Shown here: piece after piece, positions 15,848 through 24,469 of the stretch | Layout of the letters: each line of letters begins with the position of its first letter | Numbering within the stretch: position 1 is the first letter of the stretch | Source: Verrucomicrobiota bacterium | Lineage (GTDB): Bacteria; Verrucomicrobiota; Verrucomicrobiia; Opitutales; Opitutaceae | Direction of reading: 5' to 3' | Assembly: GCA_023399155.1 (NCBI GenBank) | Contig: JAEWQP010000006.1 | Coordinates: forward strand, 124,001-188,000 | Length of the DNA stretch: 64,000 nt | Made by a program: the position numbers and the translations under genes | The notes under the pieces: generated by a model | Database searches by the model: none | What the model saw: only the letters and a program-made list of their open reading frames with translations | Told to the model about the DNA's origin: nothing

Positions 15848-16549
15848 ATGGCAGACCCCTCGAAGATCATCGTCCTGACCGGCGCGACGCGCGGGCTCGG
15901 CCGGGCGCTCGTCAACGAATTCGCCGCACGCGGCCACACGATCTGGGGCTGTGGGCGTTCGAGTTCGGCGATCGCCGAGCTCTCGCGCGAGTTTCCGGCG
16001 CCGCATCGCTGGAGCACCGTCGATGTCGCGAGCGGCGAAGCCGTGCAGGCCTGGGCGCGCGAATGCCTCGCTGACGGCGTGCCCGATCTGCTTATCAACA
16101 ACGCCGCGATCGTCACGCCGCTCGCTCCGCTGTGGAAGATCAGCGCGGGCGACTTTGATGCGCTCGTCGATGTGAACATCAAGGGCGTCGCCAACGTGAT
16201 CCGCGCGTTTGTTCCGGCGATGGTCGCGCGGCGCCGGGGCGTAGTCGTCAACCTCAGCTCCGGGTGGGGCCGGTCGGTATCGCCCGAGGTCGCACCCTAC
16301 TGTGCCAGCAAATGGGCGATGGAGGGACTCTCGAAGGCGATGGCCGAGGAGGTGCCGCAGGGAATGGCGGTGGTGCCGTTCAATCCCGGGGTGATCGACA
16401 CGGACATGCTGCGCATCTGCTTCGGGTCGTCGGCCGGCAACTACGCCGGCCCGGAAGCCTGGGCCAGGAAGGCGGCGCCGTTCATCCTCGGCCTCGGACC
16501 GAAGGACAACGGACGCTCCGTCACCGTGCCCGGAGTTGCCGCAGACTGA
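15848..16549 (+). CDS. Short-chain dehydrogenase/reductase
   Basis: A 233-residue Rossmann-fold NAD(P)-dependent oxidoreductase. It has the cofactor motif TGATRGLGRALV near the start, LLINNAAIVTPL (the NNAG-like motif), the catalytic Ser in VVVNLSSGWG, and Tyr and Lys in YCASKWAMEGLSKAM. The basic residue after the glycine motif (Arg, then GRSS at the end of the second strand) suggests NADP. The ending PFILGLGPKDNGRSVTVPG is common in this subgroup. Substrate is unknown. The ATG at 15848 is used; a GTG at 15836 is in frame. It is flanked on both sides by repeat-rich spacers. Confidence 0.9.
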   Translation: MADPSKIIVLTGATRGLGRALVNEFAARGHTIWGCGRSSSAIAELSREFPAPHRWSTVDVASGEAVQAWARECLADGVPDLLINNAAIVTPLAPLWKISAGDFDALVDVNIKGVANVIRAFVPAMVARRRGVVVNLSSGWGRSVSPEVAPYCASKWAMEGLSKAMAEEVPQGMAVVPFNPGVIDTDMLRICFGSSAGNYAGPEAWARKAAPFILGLGPKDNGRSVTVPGVAAD

Positions 16550-16646
16550 CGCAACGACGTGCTACGGCTCCCGGGATAGCGGAGCCGGTGCGCCACGCTC
16601 CGACGGTCGAGTCTCCGGCTGCGCCTACGGGTCCGAAGACGAAGCC

Positions 16647-16869
16647 GTTGAACGCAGAGAGATCGCGAGGATCGTGCCGACGGCCCAGGGAGTTGCCGAG
16701 GAGTCGGCCGCTTCAGCTCATCAACCCATGGGTGGATCGGTGAAGGCGTGATCTTGGTTCTGCAAAGACCGCTCTGCGAACTCCACGATCGGCCTCTGCC
16801 TGCCAGCCGAAGTCCTGGCCGAGGCCGGTTCCCTCTGTGACCTGGTTCAAATGAAGAAACCAGGATGAT
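16647..16869. repeat. Long diverged intergenic repeat, copy 2
   Basis: This fills much of the 492-base gap between the dehydrogenase and the histidine kinase. It aligns with 262-487: GAGTTGCCGAGGAGTCGGCC, GGTTCTGCAAAG and GGCCGAGGCCGGT are shared. The left edge (TTGAACGCAGAGAGATCGCG) has the look of a cassette end. No gene is visible in 16550-17041. Confidence 0.65.
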
Positions 16870-17041
16870 CGAATCGGTCACGAAGGTGTCGAACTGCCCT
16901 GCCCAGGTAGGGAGGTTTCTCCGCAACCGCCGCGAGCGCCAGGAACGGTCGCGGCGCGCTCCGAGTGCGCCGCGCCCACGGAGCCGGGCTCCAACGTTTA
17001 GATCCTCCCGGAGCGGTGGTCACCGCCTCCGCCGAGCGGCT

Positions 17042-19012
17042 CTACAGCTGCGCGGCGGGCAGCCAGATGCTGAGATCGTGCTCGTGCGTGGCCGAGCGCA
17101 CACCAAGTTCGAAACGGCCGTGATGGTCGTCGACGATCTTTCGGGCCACGGTCAATCCCAGTCCCACGCCGGTATTGCGCGTGGTGTAGAACGGCTCGAG
17201 CGCGTGTTCCAGGGTGTCGCCGGAGAATCCCGGACCGTTATCGCGCACGGTGAGCATGATGCCCTCGTCCTGTGTCCGCGCGAGGGATACAAAGACGACG
17301 GGCTCCTCCGGTCGCGCCTGCAGGGCGTTGGTCAGGACTTCCTGGATCGCGTGTTCGAGTGCGGGCCGGTGGCAGCGCACGAGCGGCACGTCGGCATCGG
17401 TGTGCAGCTGGAGTTTCCCCGCGGGCGCCTGGGATCCGCTCACGCGATCGAAGCAGGCCTGCACGATGTCCCGCAGGTTGACCGTTTCGCCAGGGGTGCG
17501 TGGCGGTTGCGCGAGATAGAGCATCTGCTCGGTGAAACGGCCGATGCGACTCGTCTCGCGCGCGAGCGCGGTCTTGAGCGAGCGGCGGAAATCGTCGTCC
17601 TGATACTCGGAATCCAGCAGCTGCTCATGCGTTGCCAGCGGTACGAGCGAGTTGCGGATCTCGTGGGCGAAGCGTTTCGCGATGAGCGCGATCAACCGCG
17701 CCTTCGAGGCCTCGATCTCCAGCTGCTTGGCCGCCTCGATTTGCGTGAAATCCTCGAGCACGAGCATCGCGCTCTGCGGCAGCGCGCCCGGTGGCGTGCT
17801 CTGGAACGGGATGATCGAGACGTGGAAGAGGCGGTCGGTGGCGAGGCCTCCCGTGAAGAAAAATGGCGCGGGCCTGTCACCCGTTTTCACGGCGCCATAG
17901 AGCGGTCCGGCAAGCTTGGGCGGCAGGTCGCCGAACTCGAGCCGCGCGCCCGCGGGGGCGGCGCCCTTGATGAAGGCGATCATCGCGCGGTTGGCGTGCA
18001 ACACGTGGAGGTTGGCGTCGACCACGAGGCAGCCGCTGCTCAAGGCCGTGAGCACGTCGGCCAGCAGCCGGTGGCTGGCGGTGAGTTGCTGGTGCAGCCA
18101 CGTGTTCTTGATCGCGGTGCCGAGCTCCTCCATGAGCAGGAAGAGCAGCTGCAATTCGTCGCCCGTGAAGTCGCGGCCCGTGACATGCCGACCAAGCATG
18201 GCCACGCCGATCGGGCGGGTGCGGTCGCTGATCGGGATCGCCACCGAGCAGCCGAGGACCTCGAATTCGCGCGTGATGCGCGGATCGTAGGCGGCCTCAT
18301 GCGCCAGAAGGACCTGGGGCGTCTCGGTCAGGCACGCGCCGATGCCGGCGGAGCGGGAGAGGTCGAAGCATTCGATCACATCGGGAGCGATGCCGACGGC
18401 CGCGGCGCAGGAGAGGCGGGGCCCGTTGAGATTGCTGCCGACCGTGCCGCGTGGCGGCTCGAGGTAGACGGCGATGCGTGAGACCCCGACGATCTCGCGC
18501 ACCTTCTGCACGAACTGCTCGGCGAAGAGCTTGTGATCGAGGGAGTAGCCGAGGATGTGGGAGAAGTCGCGCAGGATGTCGAGGGCGGCGCGTCCGGCTG
18601 AGGCCTGCCCGGCGGGGCGGGGCGAGATGCGGACGGATGCGCGCGGAGCGGCGTCGGCGGCCGGTACGAGTCTGCGAAATGCGCCGACGATGTGCGCCGC
18701 GCTCAACGGCTCGCGCAGGATGAAATCGGCGCCGGCGCCCAGTGCGGATTCCTCCCAGGCGAGCGGGGCACCGTCGACCACCACCGCGAGCGGTATATCC
18801 ACGCGCTGGCGACGCAGCGTCCTGATCTCATCGAGCTGATGCTCGGATGCGGCTTGCGCGACGTACAGGACGCCGTCGAAGAGTCCCTTCTCCACGAGCA
18901 ACGCGCCTTCCGTCGCGTCGGACTTGAAGGCGACGCGGCCGCCGGACTCGGCGAGCAGCGCACCCAGGCGCTGGCGGGCGTCGTCGTGGGCGGTGATGGC
19001 GAGTAGGTTGAG
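17042..19012 (-). CDS. Soluble hybrid-type sensor histidine kinase (receiver-like, GAF, PAS, HisKA, HATPase)
   Basis: A cytoplasmic kinase of about 656 residues with no membrane segment. Order: an N-terminal receiver-like domain (LLAITAHDDARQRLGALL), a GAF domain (VREIVGVSRIAVYLEPPRG), a PAS-like region (SSGCLVVDANLHVLHANRA), HisKA with the phospho-His in RFAHEIRNSLVPLA, and HATPase with the N-box VLTNALQA, VRDNGPGFS and GVGLGLTVARKIVDDHHGR. The receiver lacks the phospho-Asp (FDGVLYVAQ) and has Arg for the conserved Lys (ILREP), so it is a pseudo-receiver. The GTG at 19012 is inferred from where homology begins; an ATG at 19150 is in frame but its leader is low quality. It is divergent from the LuxD-fusion operon. 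Confidence 0.85.
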   Translation of the reverse strand, partial: LNLLAITAHDDARQRLGALLAESGGRVAFKSDATEGALLVEKGLFDGVLYVAQAASEHQLDEIRTLRRQRVDIPLAVVVDGAPLAWEESALGAGADFILREPLSAAHIVGAFRRLVPAADAAPRASVRISPRPAGQASAGRAALDILRDFSHILGYSLDHKLFAEQFVQKVREIVGVSRIAVYLEPPRGTVGSNLNGPRLSCAAAVGIAPDVIECFDLSRSAGIGACLTETPQVLLAHEAAYDPRITREFEVLGCSVAIPISDRTRPIGVAMLGRHVTGRDFTGDELQLLFLLMEELGTAIKNTWLHQQLTASHRLLADVLTALSSGCLVVDANLHVLHANRAMIAFIKGAAPAGARLEFGDLPPKLAGPLYGAVKTGDRPAPFFFTGGLATDRLFHVSIIPFQSTPPGALPQSAMLVLEDFTQIEAAKQLEIEASKARLIALIAKRFAHEIRNSLVPLATHEQLLDSEYQDDDFRRSLKTALARETSRIGRFTEQMLYLAQPPRTPGETVNLRDIVQACFDRVSGSQAPAGKLQLHTDADVPLVRCHRPALEHAIQEVLTNALQARPEEPVVFVSLARTQDEGIMLTVRDNGPGFSGDTLEHALEPFYTTRNTGVGLGLTVARKIVDDHHGRFELGVRSATHEHDLSIWLPAAQL

Positions 19013-19260
19013 CACGGGGTGTTCACCCGACTTTGCAGTCAGCCGGTGATGCGAGGCAAGCCCCGCTGCCGCCGGGCCCGCACGATCAGGGCATGTGCTT
19101 AGGGTAAAACCGACCGGGGATACGCTGATCGTCGGGGCAAGGCGGTGCACGTCCTGCGAGGTCGTGCGAGGCGCGGGCCGTGCGGCAAGAAGAGCATTGC
19201 CAAGTGCGGGCCTAATTTCCGTCTATCATACAGCCATCGAGAAACTTACACCCCATACGG

Positions 19261-20943
19261 ATGAAGCAGGCCACTCCTCCCGCTAGCGCCGTGGCGGACA
19301 TTGTGAGCGAACCGCTCCTGTACCCCGGCCGCACGGGCTTGAAGATCGCGGCGTACTGGGACCACCGGGCCGTTGGCCACGATGGTTGTCCGTTTGTCGT
19401 GATGGCGCCGAAGTTTGGCGAGACGAAGAAGAGCAACCTCGAGCTTGCCTACTCGCTCGCCGCGAACGGCCTCAACGTCGTGCGCTTCGACCACACCTGC
19501 CACGTGGGCGAGAGCGACGGCGATCCGCTGCAGTTTACGCTGGCGGGTGCGGTCGACGACATCGTCGCGACCCTCGACTACCTGCGCCGCCACCACGGTG
19601 TCGCCTCGGCCGGCGTGGTGGGCAGCAGCCTTTCCGCCCGGACTTCCCTGCGCGCCGCCGCGCTCGACGGCCGCGTCGCCTTCTTCGTCAGCGTAGTGGG
19701 CGTGATGAACCTTCGCCGGACAGTTATCGCAGTCAACGGCGAGGACACCCTGGGCGAGGTCTACGACGGCCGGAAGGGCGGGGTGAACGACATCCTGGGT
19801 TTCGAGGTCGATTTCGAGCACTTCAACGAGGTCCTGTTCGCGCACAACCTTCAGGACCTCGACGGCTCGCTCGAGGATGCGCGGCGGCTGAAGGTGCCCG
19901 CGGTGTTTTTCGCCGCGGGGGACGACGCCTGGGTCGACGTGAGCGACGTGCGCGCGGTCGTGGCCGCGATCCCCGGGGCGCGGCTGCACGTCATCGAGGG
20001 CGTGATGCACGACGTGAAGGAGAACGCCGAACTCGGCGCACAGATCCTCAAGGGCATCGTGGCCACGTGTGTGCAGCTGGGCTACGGCAGCCGCGAGCAA
20101 CCCACCTCGCTCGTGCCGGTCTCGCGCACGGAACTGCTGCGGCAGAACCGTCATGAGCGCAACCGGCTGCGCCAGACGGTGGCGGTGGAGAAGGACGAGA
20201 CGGTTTTCTGGAGCCAGTACCTGCGCAAGTTCGACTACATCCAGAACGGCGAGGTCTACCGCCGCTACCTCGGGCTCGTCGTCGACCTGCTGGGGGAGGT
20301 ACAGCCCGGCGGCGTCGTCCTCGATGCCGGCTGCGGCAATGGGTTCGCGGGCGTGGCCTATCAGAAGCACGGCCTGGGTGCCCATCCCGAGCGCGTCCCG
20401 CTCTGGGTCTCGATGGACCTGACGCCGTCGGCCCTCCGCGACGCCATGCGGCACCATCACGCCGCGCACGAGGGCGCGGGCCCGGGAAGCGCTGCGGTGT
20501 TGGATTGTGGATACACCGTGGGCAACCTCGACGAGGATCGCGGCGAGGGCGGGCGCCTGGGCTGTTTCGGTCCGGCGAGTTTCCACGCCGTCGTCGCGAG
20601 CCTGCTGCTTTCCTACATCAAGGACCCCGCGCCGCTGTTGGCGGAGTTCTTCCGCGTCCTTCGGCCCGGCGGCCGCCTCGTTCTCTCGAGCATGAAGCCC
20701 AACTGCGACCTCTCGCTGATCTACCGCACCTTCATCGACGAGGCCGAGGGTCCCGAGCAGCTCGAGCCCGCGCGTGACCTCCTGCGCGCCGCGAGCGCGA
20801 TCCGGCTCAAGGAGGACCTTGGTTACTACCGGTTCTACTCGGGCGAGGATCTCGTCGAGATGCTGTCCGCCGCCGGGTTCCGGCACTGCCTCCCCTTCAT
20901 GACCCTCGCCAACCAGGCGGTCGTGGTCCGCGCCGAAAAGTGA
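19261..20943 (+). CDS. LuxD-like acyl-transferase/thioesterase fused to a SAM methyltransferase
   Basis: A 560-residue two-domain protein. Residues 15-270 follow LuxD, the alpha/beta hydrolase that releases fatty acid from acyl-ACP in bacterial luminescence. They show VVRFDHTCHVGESDG, nucleophile Ser123 in GSSLSARTSLRAA, VVGVMNLRRT, Asp221/222 in GDDAWV and His250 in MHDVKEN. Residues 310-560 are a class I methyltransferase with the SAM loop LDAGCGNGF (354-362), ASLLLSYIKDPAPLL and FRVLRPGGRLVL. A fusion of these two folds is not one I know. No luxAB or luxCE is present. The stop overlaps the next kinase gene (GTGA), so the two are coupled. Acyl-chain release and methylation is an inference. 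Confidence 0.8.
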   Translation: MKQATPPASAVADIVSEPLLYPGRTGLKIAAYWDHRAVGHDGCPFVVMAPKFGETKKSNLELAYSLAANGLNVVRFDHTCHVGESDGDPLQFTLAGAVDDIVATLDYLRRHHGVASAGVVGSSLSARTSLRAAALDGRVAFFVSVVGVMNLRRTVIAVNGEDTLGEVYDGRKGGVNDILGFEVDFEHFNEVLFAHNLQDLDGSLEDARRLKVPAVFFAAGDDAWVDVSDVRAVVAAIPGARLHVIEGVMHDVKENAELGAQILKGIVATCVQLGYGSREQPTSLVPVSRTELLRQNRHERNRLRQTVAVEKDETVFWSQYLRKFDYIQNGEVYRRYLGLVVDLLGEVQPGGVVLDAGCGNGFAGVAYQKHGLGAHPERVPLWVSMDLTPSALRDAMRHHHAAHEGAGPGSAAVLDCGYTVGNLDEDRGEGGRLGCFGPASFHAVVASLLLSYIKDPAPLLAEFFRVLRPGGRLVLSSMKPNCDLSLIYRTFIDEAEGPEQLEPARDLLRAASAIRLKEDLGYYRFYSGEDLVEMLSAAGFRHCLPFMTLANQAVVVRAEK

Positions 20944-23060
20944 TCCTCTACGCCGCCGTCACTGCCTTCTTCAACGCCGCGGTCTCGATCGTGTGTGGCG
21001 CTGCGGTGCTGCTCAAGGAGCCCAGGCAGGCCCGCAACCAGACCTACGCCGTCATGGGCCTGGCGCTGACCATCTGGTCGGCCGGCTATTTTTCCTGGCA
21101 GCTTGCCGCCACGCCTGGAGAGGCGCTGGAGTACTGCCGGCTGCTCACCGCCGGTGCGGCGGTGATTCTTGTCGCCTACTACCACTTCGTGCGCCTGCTC
21201 CTCGGCCTGCAGCGCGACGCCTGGATCATCGTCGGCTACATCGTATCCGTCATTCTGGTACTCCTCTCGCCCACGAACCTGCTCGTGCGGGATGTCGCGC
21301 CGAAGCTGATGTTCCCGCACTGGCCCGAACCCGGGCCGCTGTACCCACTCTACCTCGTCGTGTTCATCGGCTACGGTCTCGCCTCCTGGGGCCTGATCGC
21401 GCGGGCTTACCGCCGCGCGCCTTCCGCCCGGTCCCGCAACCAGCTGCGCTGGATCCTCGTCGGCACCACGGTCGGCCTGCTCGGGGGCTGTACAAACTTC
21501 TTCCTTTGGTACGACATCCCGATCCCGCCGGTGGGCAATCCCTTCGTCGGCTTCTACATGGCCGCGGTCGGCTACGCGATCCTGCGCCTGCGGCTGCTCG
21601 AGGTCGATTACGCGATGATCAAGCTCGGTGCCTATGTGCTCGTCGTCGTGCCGCTGGCCGGCGTGGTCGTGCTGACGGAGCACCTGGTGTCGGGCTTCGC
21701 CGACTCCGCCGACCAGCGCCTCGTGCTCTGGCCTGTGAGCGCGGTCGTGCTCGTCGGGGCGGCTTTCCTCGGCGTGCCCGCCCTGCGCCGGCGGATCGAC
21801 CGGATCCTCGCCTCGACGCTGTTGCGTGAACAGTTTGAGCGGCGCGAGGAGCTCGGCGGCTTCGCCGGCCGGATCACCTCGATGCACGACGATGAGACGA
21901 TCGCTGGCGAGACGGTGCGGGTGATCTCCGAGGTCCTCGATGCCCCGGCGGCGGTGTATTTCCGGGGAGACCTCGAGCCGGCATTCGAGCGCCGGGCTGC
22001 GACGGGTTTCAAGGACGGGAGCCTGCCTCCCCGGCTTTCCGAGACCGACGTGCTGGCGCAGATGCTGACGCGGCATCGCATGCCGCTGCGCTTCGATGAG
22101 CTGGAGGCCCACCCCGAGCTGTGCGGCGACCCTGAGACGCTGCGCCCGCTCCTTGCCCTGCGCGCCAGCGCAGGGGTGCAGCTCGCGCTGCCCGTGATGG
22201 GCGACGTGTACTTCTTCGGATTCCTGCTGGTCGGCTACCGGTCCAAGCGCCGGCTCGTCACCGAGCTGGACATCTCCCTGCTTGACTCGATCGCCCTGCA
22301 CATCGGCTTGAACCTGCGCGCGCGGCAGCTCGAGCGTCGTGCCAACCAGACCGAGAAACTCATCTCACTGGGCACGCTCGCCGCCGGCCTCGCGCACGAG
22401 TTGCGCAATCCGCTCGTCTCGATCCAGACCCTGGCGCAGCTCCTGGACGAACTCGGCGAGACGGTGATCCCGGGCGATTTCAAGGCCACCGTCATGCGCG
22501 ACGTGAACCGCATCGTCGGAATCGTGGAGAACGTCTCCGCCTTCGCGACGAACAACAAGGTCACGCTCGCGTGGGTCTCGTTGCCGGATGTCGTGCGCCA
22601 GGCCGAGGAGATCGTGCGGTCGGATTTTCTCGAGGCAGGCGTCGCGTTCGAGTTTGATTCCGACGGGAGCACGCACTTGGTGCGCGCGAACCAGAACCAG
22701 ATGCTCCAGGTCGTGATCAACATGCTCAACAACGCGGCACAGGCGCTTCGCGGGCGCGAACACGCCTGCGTGCGCGTGCGGCTCCGCTCCCGGCGGATCG
22801 AAGACGACCGCGATGTGCTCGAGCTTGCCATCACGGACAATGGCCCGGGCATCGATCCCGAGATCCTGCCGCGCATGTTTGAGCCCTTCACCACCACCAA
22901 GGCCACCGGCATGCGCACGAGCAAGGGCGGCATGGGTCTCGGCCTCGCGATCGTGAAGCGCATCGTCGACGGCCACAGCGGCCGCATCAGCGTGACCAGC
23001 CGGCTGGGTGAGGGGACGACGTTCGTCATCACGCTGCCGTGCGAGGAGGTGGCGGTATGA
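20940..23060 (+). CDS. Membrane sensor histidine kinase (N-terminal multi-span, GAF, HisKA, HATPase)
   Basis: A 706-residue kinase. The first 290 residues hold about eight hydrophobic spans, of the kind seen in 7TM-type sensor regions. A GAF-like domain follows (EVLDAPAAVYFRG through LLVGYRS), then HisKA with GLAHELRNPLVSIQTLAQLL, the N-box NMLNNAAQAL, DNGPGIDPEILPRMFEPF and GGMGLGLAIVKRIVDGHSG. All catalytic boxes look intact. The GTG start at 20940 overlaps the stop of the fusion gene, and its own stop overlaps the next ATG. No cognate response regulator with an output domain lies near. The hydrophobic N-terminus might sense a lipid product of the fusion enzyme, which is inference. Confidence 0.88.
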   Translation: MILYAAVTAFFNAAVSIVCGAAVLLKEPRQARNQTYAVMGLALTIWSAGYFSWQLAATPGEALEYCRLLTAGAAVILVAYYHFVRLLLGLQRDAWIIVGYIVSVILVLLSPTNLLVRDVAPKLMFPHWPEPGPLYPLYLVVFIGYGLASWGLIARAYRRAPSARSRNQLRWILVGTTVGLLGGCTNFFLWYDIPIPPVGNPFVGFYMAAVGYAILRLRLLEVDYAMIKLGAYVLVVVPLAGVVVLTEHLVSGFADSADQRLVLWPVSAVVLVGAAFLGVPALRRRIDRILASTLLREQFERREELGGFAGRITSMHDDETIAGETVRVISEVLDAPAAVYFRGDLEPAFERRAATGFKDGSLPPRLSETDVLAQMLTRHRMPLRFDELEAHPELCGDPETLRPLLALRASAGVQLALPVMGDVYFFGFLLVGYRSKRRLVTELDISLLDSIALHIGLNLRARQLERRANQTEKLISLGTLAAGLAHELRNPLVSIQTLAQLLDELGETVIPGDFKATVMRDVNRIVGIVENVSAFATNNKVTLAWVSLPDVVRQAEEIVRSDFLEAGVAFEFDSDGSTHLVRANQNQMLQVVINMLNNAAQALRGREHACVRVRLRSRRIEDDRDVLELAITDNGPGIDPEILPRMFEPFTTTKATGMRTSKGGMGLGLAIVKRIVDGHSGRISVTSRLGEGTTFVITLPCEEVAV

Positions 23061-24442
23061 AGGCTCCCGTGCCACAGGCCGTCGTGGGCGAGAGCGCTGC
23101 CACATTCGCGATCCGGCACGTCGCCTCGGCCATCCGCCAGTGCGCGGACGAGGCGGCGTTCACCAACCGGGTGCGCGAGATCCTGCGTGTCGTGCCGCTG
23201 CTGCAGCGCAGCACCGTTGACCTGGGCGATCCGGCCGGCGTCGAGCAGGCGTTCGAGGCCGGCGTCTACACGCTGCCGCTGCGCGGCGCCAGCGGGGTGC
23301 GCGGCCTGTTGCGCCATCCGATGGACGCCGGTCCGCTCGGCGCGGACGAAATCGGATTCCTGCACGCCGCCGCCGATCTCCTCGGTGCGATCGTCGACGC
23401 AGCCGCCCGGGTGCGCGACGCGCGCCGGATCGGCGCCCTCCTGCAGTTTCTTGCCGACCAGATGCCGGTCGGCGTGGCCTGCCTCGGCCCGAAGCCCACC
23501 GTTCTCGCCTGCAACCGCGCCGCGGCCGGCTTCCTCGGGGGCGATCCGGCTGCAGTCTGGCCGGCGCTGGAGTCATGCGGAGCCGTGACGGGCGTCGTGC
23601 GCTGCCTGCGCCAGGGTGGCCGTATGGGTTTGGTGGATATCCGCGCCGGGGCGGGCGCCGACCTGGCGGTATCGGGCGGCGTCGTTCTCATCGTCGATTG
23701 CACCGAGGCGGCGCGCGCCTTTCACGACGCGCTCGCCCGCGAAACCTACCGCAGCCTGTGCGACCACGAGCCGCTCACGTTGGTCGTGGCCACCGGCGCG
23801 AACCCGGAGGCGCTTTTCATGAGCGCCGAGGCGTTGCGCGCGCTGCTGCCGGCGCGCGCGGCCTGCGGGCCGGTGGACGCCGACCACTTCGGCTTTGTGC
23901 TCCCGGCGCTCGACCGTCCTGCGGCGACGATGCTCCTGCGTGGCCTGGACCAGGTGCGCGCGGTGCGCGAACTGCTGGTGGGCGTGGCCTCGCTGAGCGA
24001 CGGGATCCGCTCGCCGGAGGCGCTGCTCGAGGCGGCGCGCGGACGAAGCGTGTCGTGGACCTCGGGCACTCGGCCGGAGTTGTTCATCTTTGACCGGGCG
24101 TTGGTTGTGACCGACACGCTTGCCTTTGTGCTGCGCAGTGCGTGCCGGACGACGTGTGCCAACAGGCCGGAACTCGCCCGCGAGCTGCTCACGGAACGGC
24201 CCTTTGACGGGCTCATGCTCGAGCTGCCTGCGGCGGCCGATCCGTCGGGTGCGGACTTCCTCCGGCACGCGATAGCGCTGCAGCCGGCGGCGCGGCCGTT
24301 CTTTGTCACCAGCCAGCCGCGCCCGTGGCCGCTGCGCGACCTGGGCCTGCCCGAGGGGACTGTATTCAGAAAACCATTCGCCGTGCAGGAGGTCCGCGCC
24401 GCAGTGCGCGCCGCCTTCGCGGATGGCGGGAAGCAGGGGTAG
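23057..24442 (+). CDS. Multidomain signalling protein: GAF-like, PAS-like, degenerate GGDEF-like, receiver-like with Glu at the phospho-site
   Basis: A 461-residue soluble protein with a good Shine-Dalgarno (GAGGAGGT) 8 bases before the ATG at 23057. The first 130 residues look GAF-like; a PAS-like stretch follows (LADQMPVGVACLGPKPTVLA). Residues 230-330 loosely resemble a degenerate GGDEF domain (VGVASLSDGIRSPEALLEAA), without a GGDEF motif. The last 110 residues are receiver-like: ALVVTDT, FDGLMLELPAA, FFVTSQ and VFRKPF. They keep the Thr/Ser and Lys positions but have Glu where Asp is phosphorylated. There is no output domain. The assignments beyond the receiver are tentative. It is the last gene of the coupled operon, convergent with an ABC gene. 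Confidence 0.65.
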   Translation: MKAPVPQAVVGESAATFAIRHVASAIRQCADEAAFTNRVREILRVVPLLQRSTVDLGDPAGVEQAFEAGVYTLPLRGASGVRGLLRHPMDAGPLGADEIGFLHAAADLLGAIVDAAARVRDARRIGALLQFLADQMPVGVACLGPKPTVLACNRAAAGFLGGDPAAVWPALESCGAVTGVVRCLRQGGRMGLVDIRAGAGADLAVSGGVVLIVDCTEAARAFHDALARETYRSLCDHEPLTLVVATGANPEALFMSAEALRALLPARAACGPVDADHFGFVLPALDRPAATMLLRGLDQVRAVRELLVGVASLSDGIRSPEALLEAARGRSVSWTSGTRPELFIFDRALVVTDTLAFVLRSACRTTCANRPELARELLTERPFDGLMLELPAAADPSGADFLRHAIALQPAARPFFVTSQPRPWPLRDLGLPEGTVFRKPFAVQEVRAAVRAAFADGGKQG

Positions 24443-24469
24443 GGAAGCGATCGCGCCGCGAGCGCGCTG

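Noticed and set aside
16865..18481. A 538-codon plus-strand frame over the histidine kinase gene
   Set aside because: The opposite strand has clear kinase domains; this frame is rich in Arg/Gly/Ala with no motif.
19246..20886. A 546-codon minus-strand frame over the LuxD-fusion gene
   Set aside because: The plus strand has Ser-Asp-His and SAM motifs; the mirror frame does not match anything.
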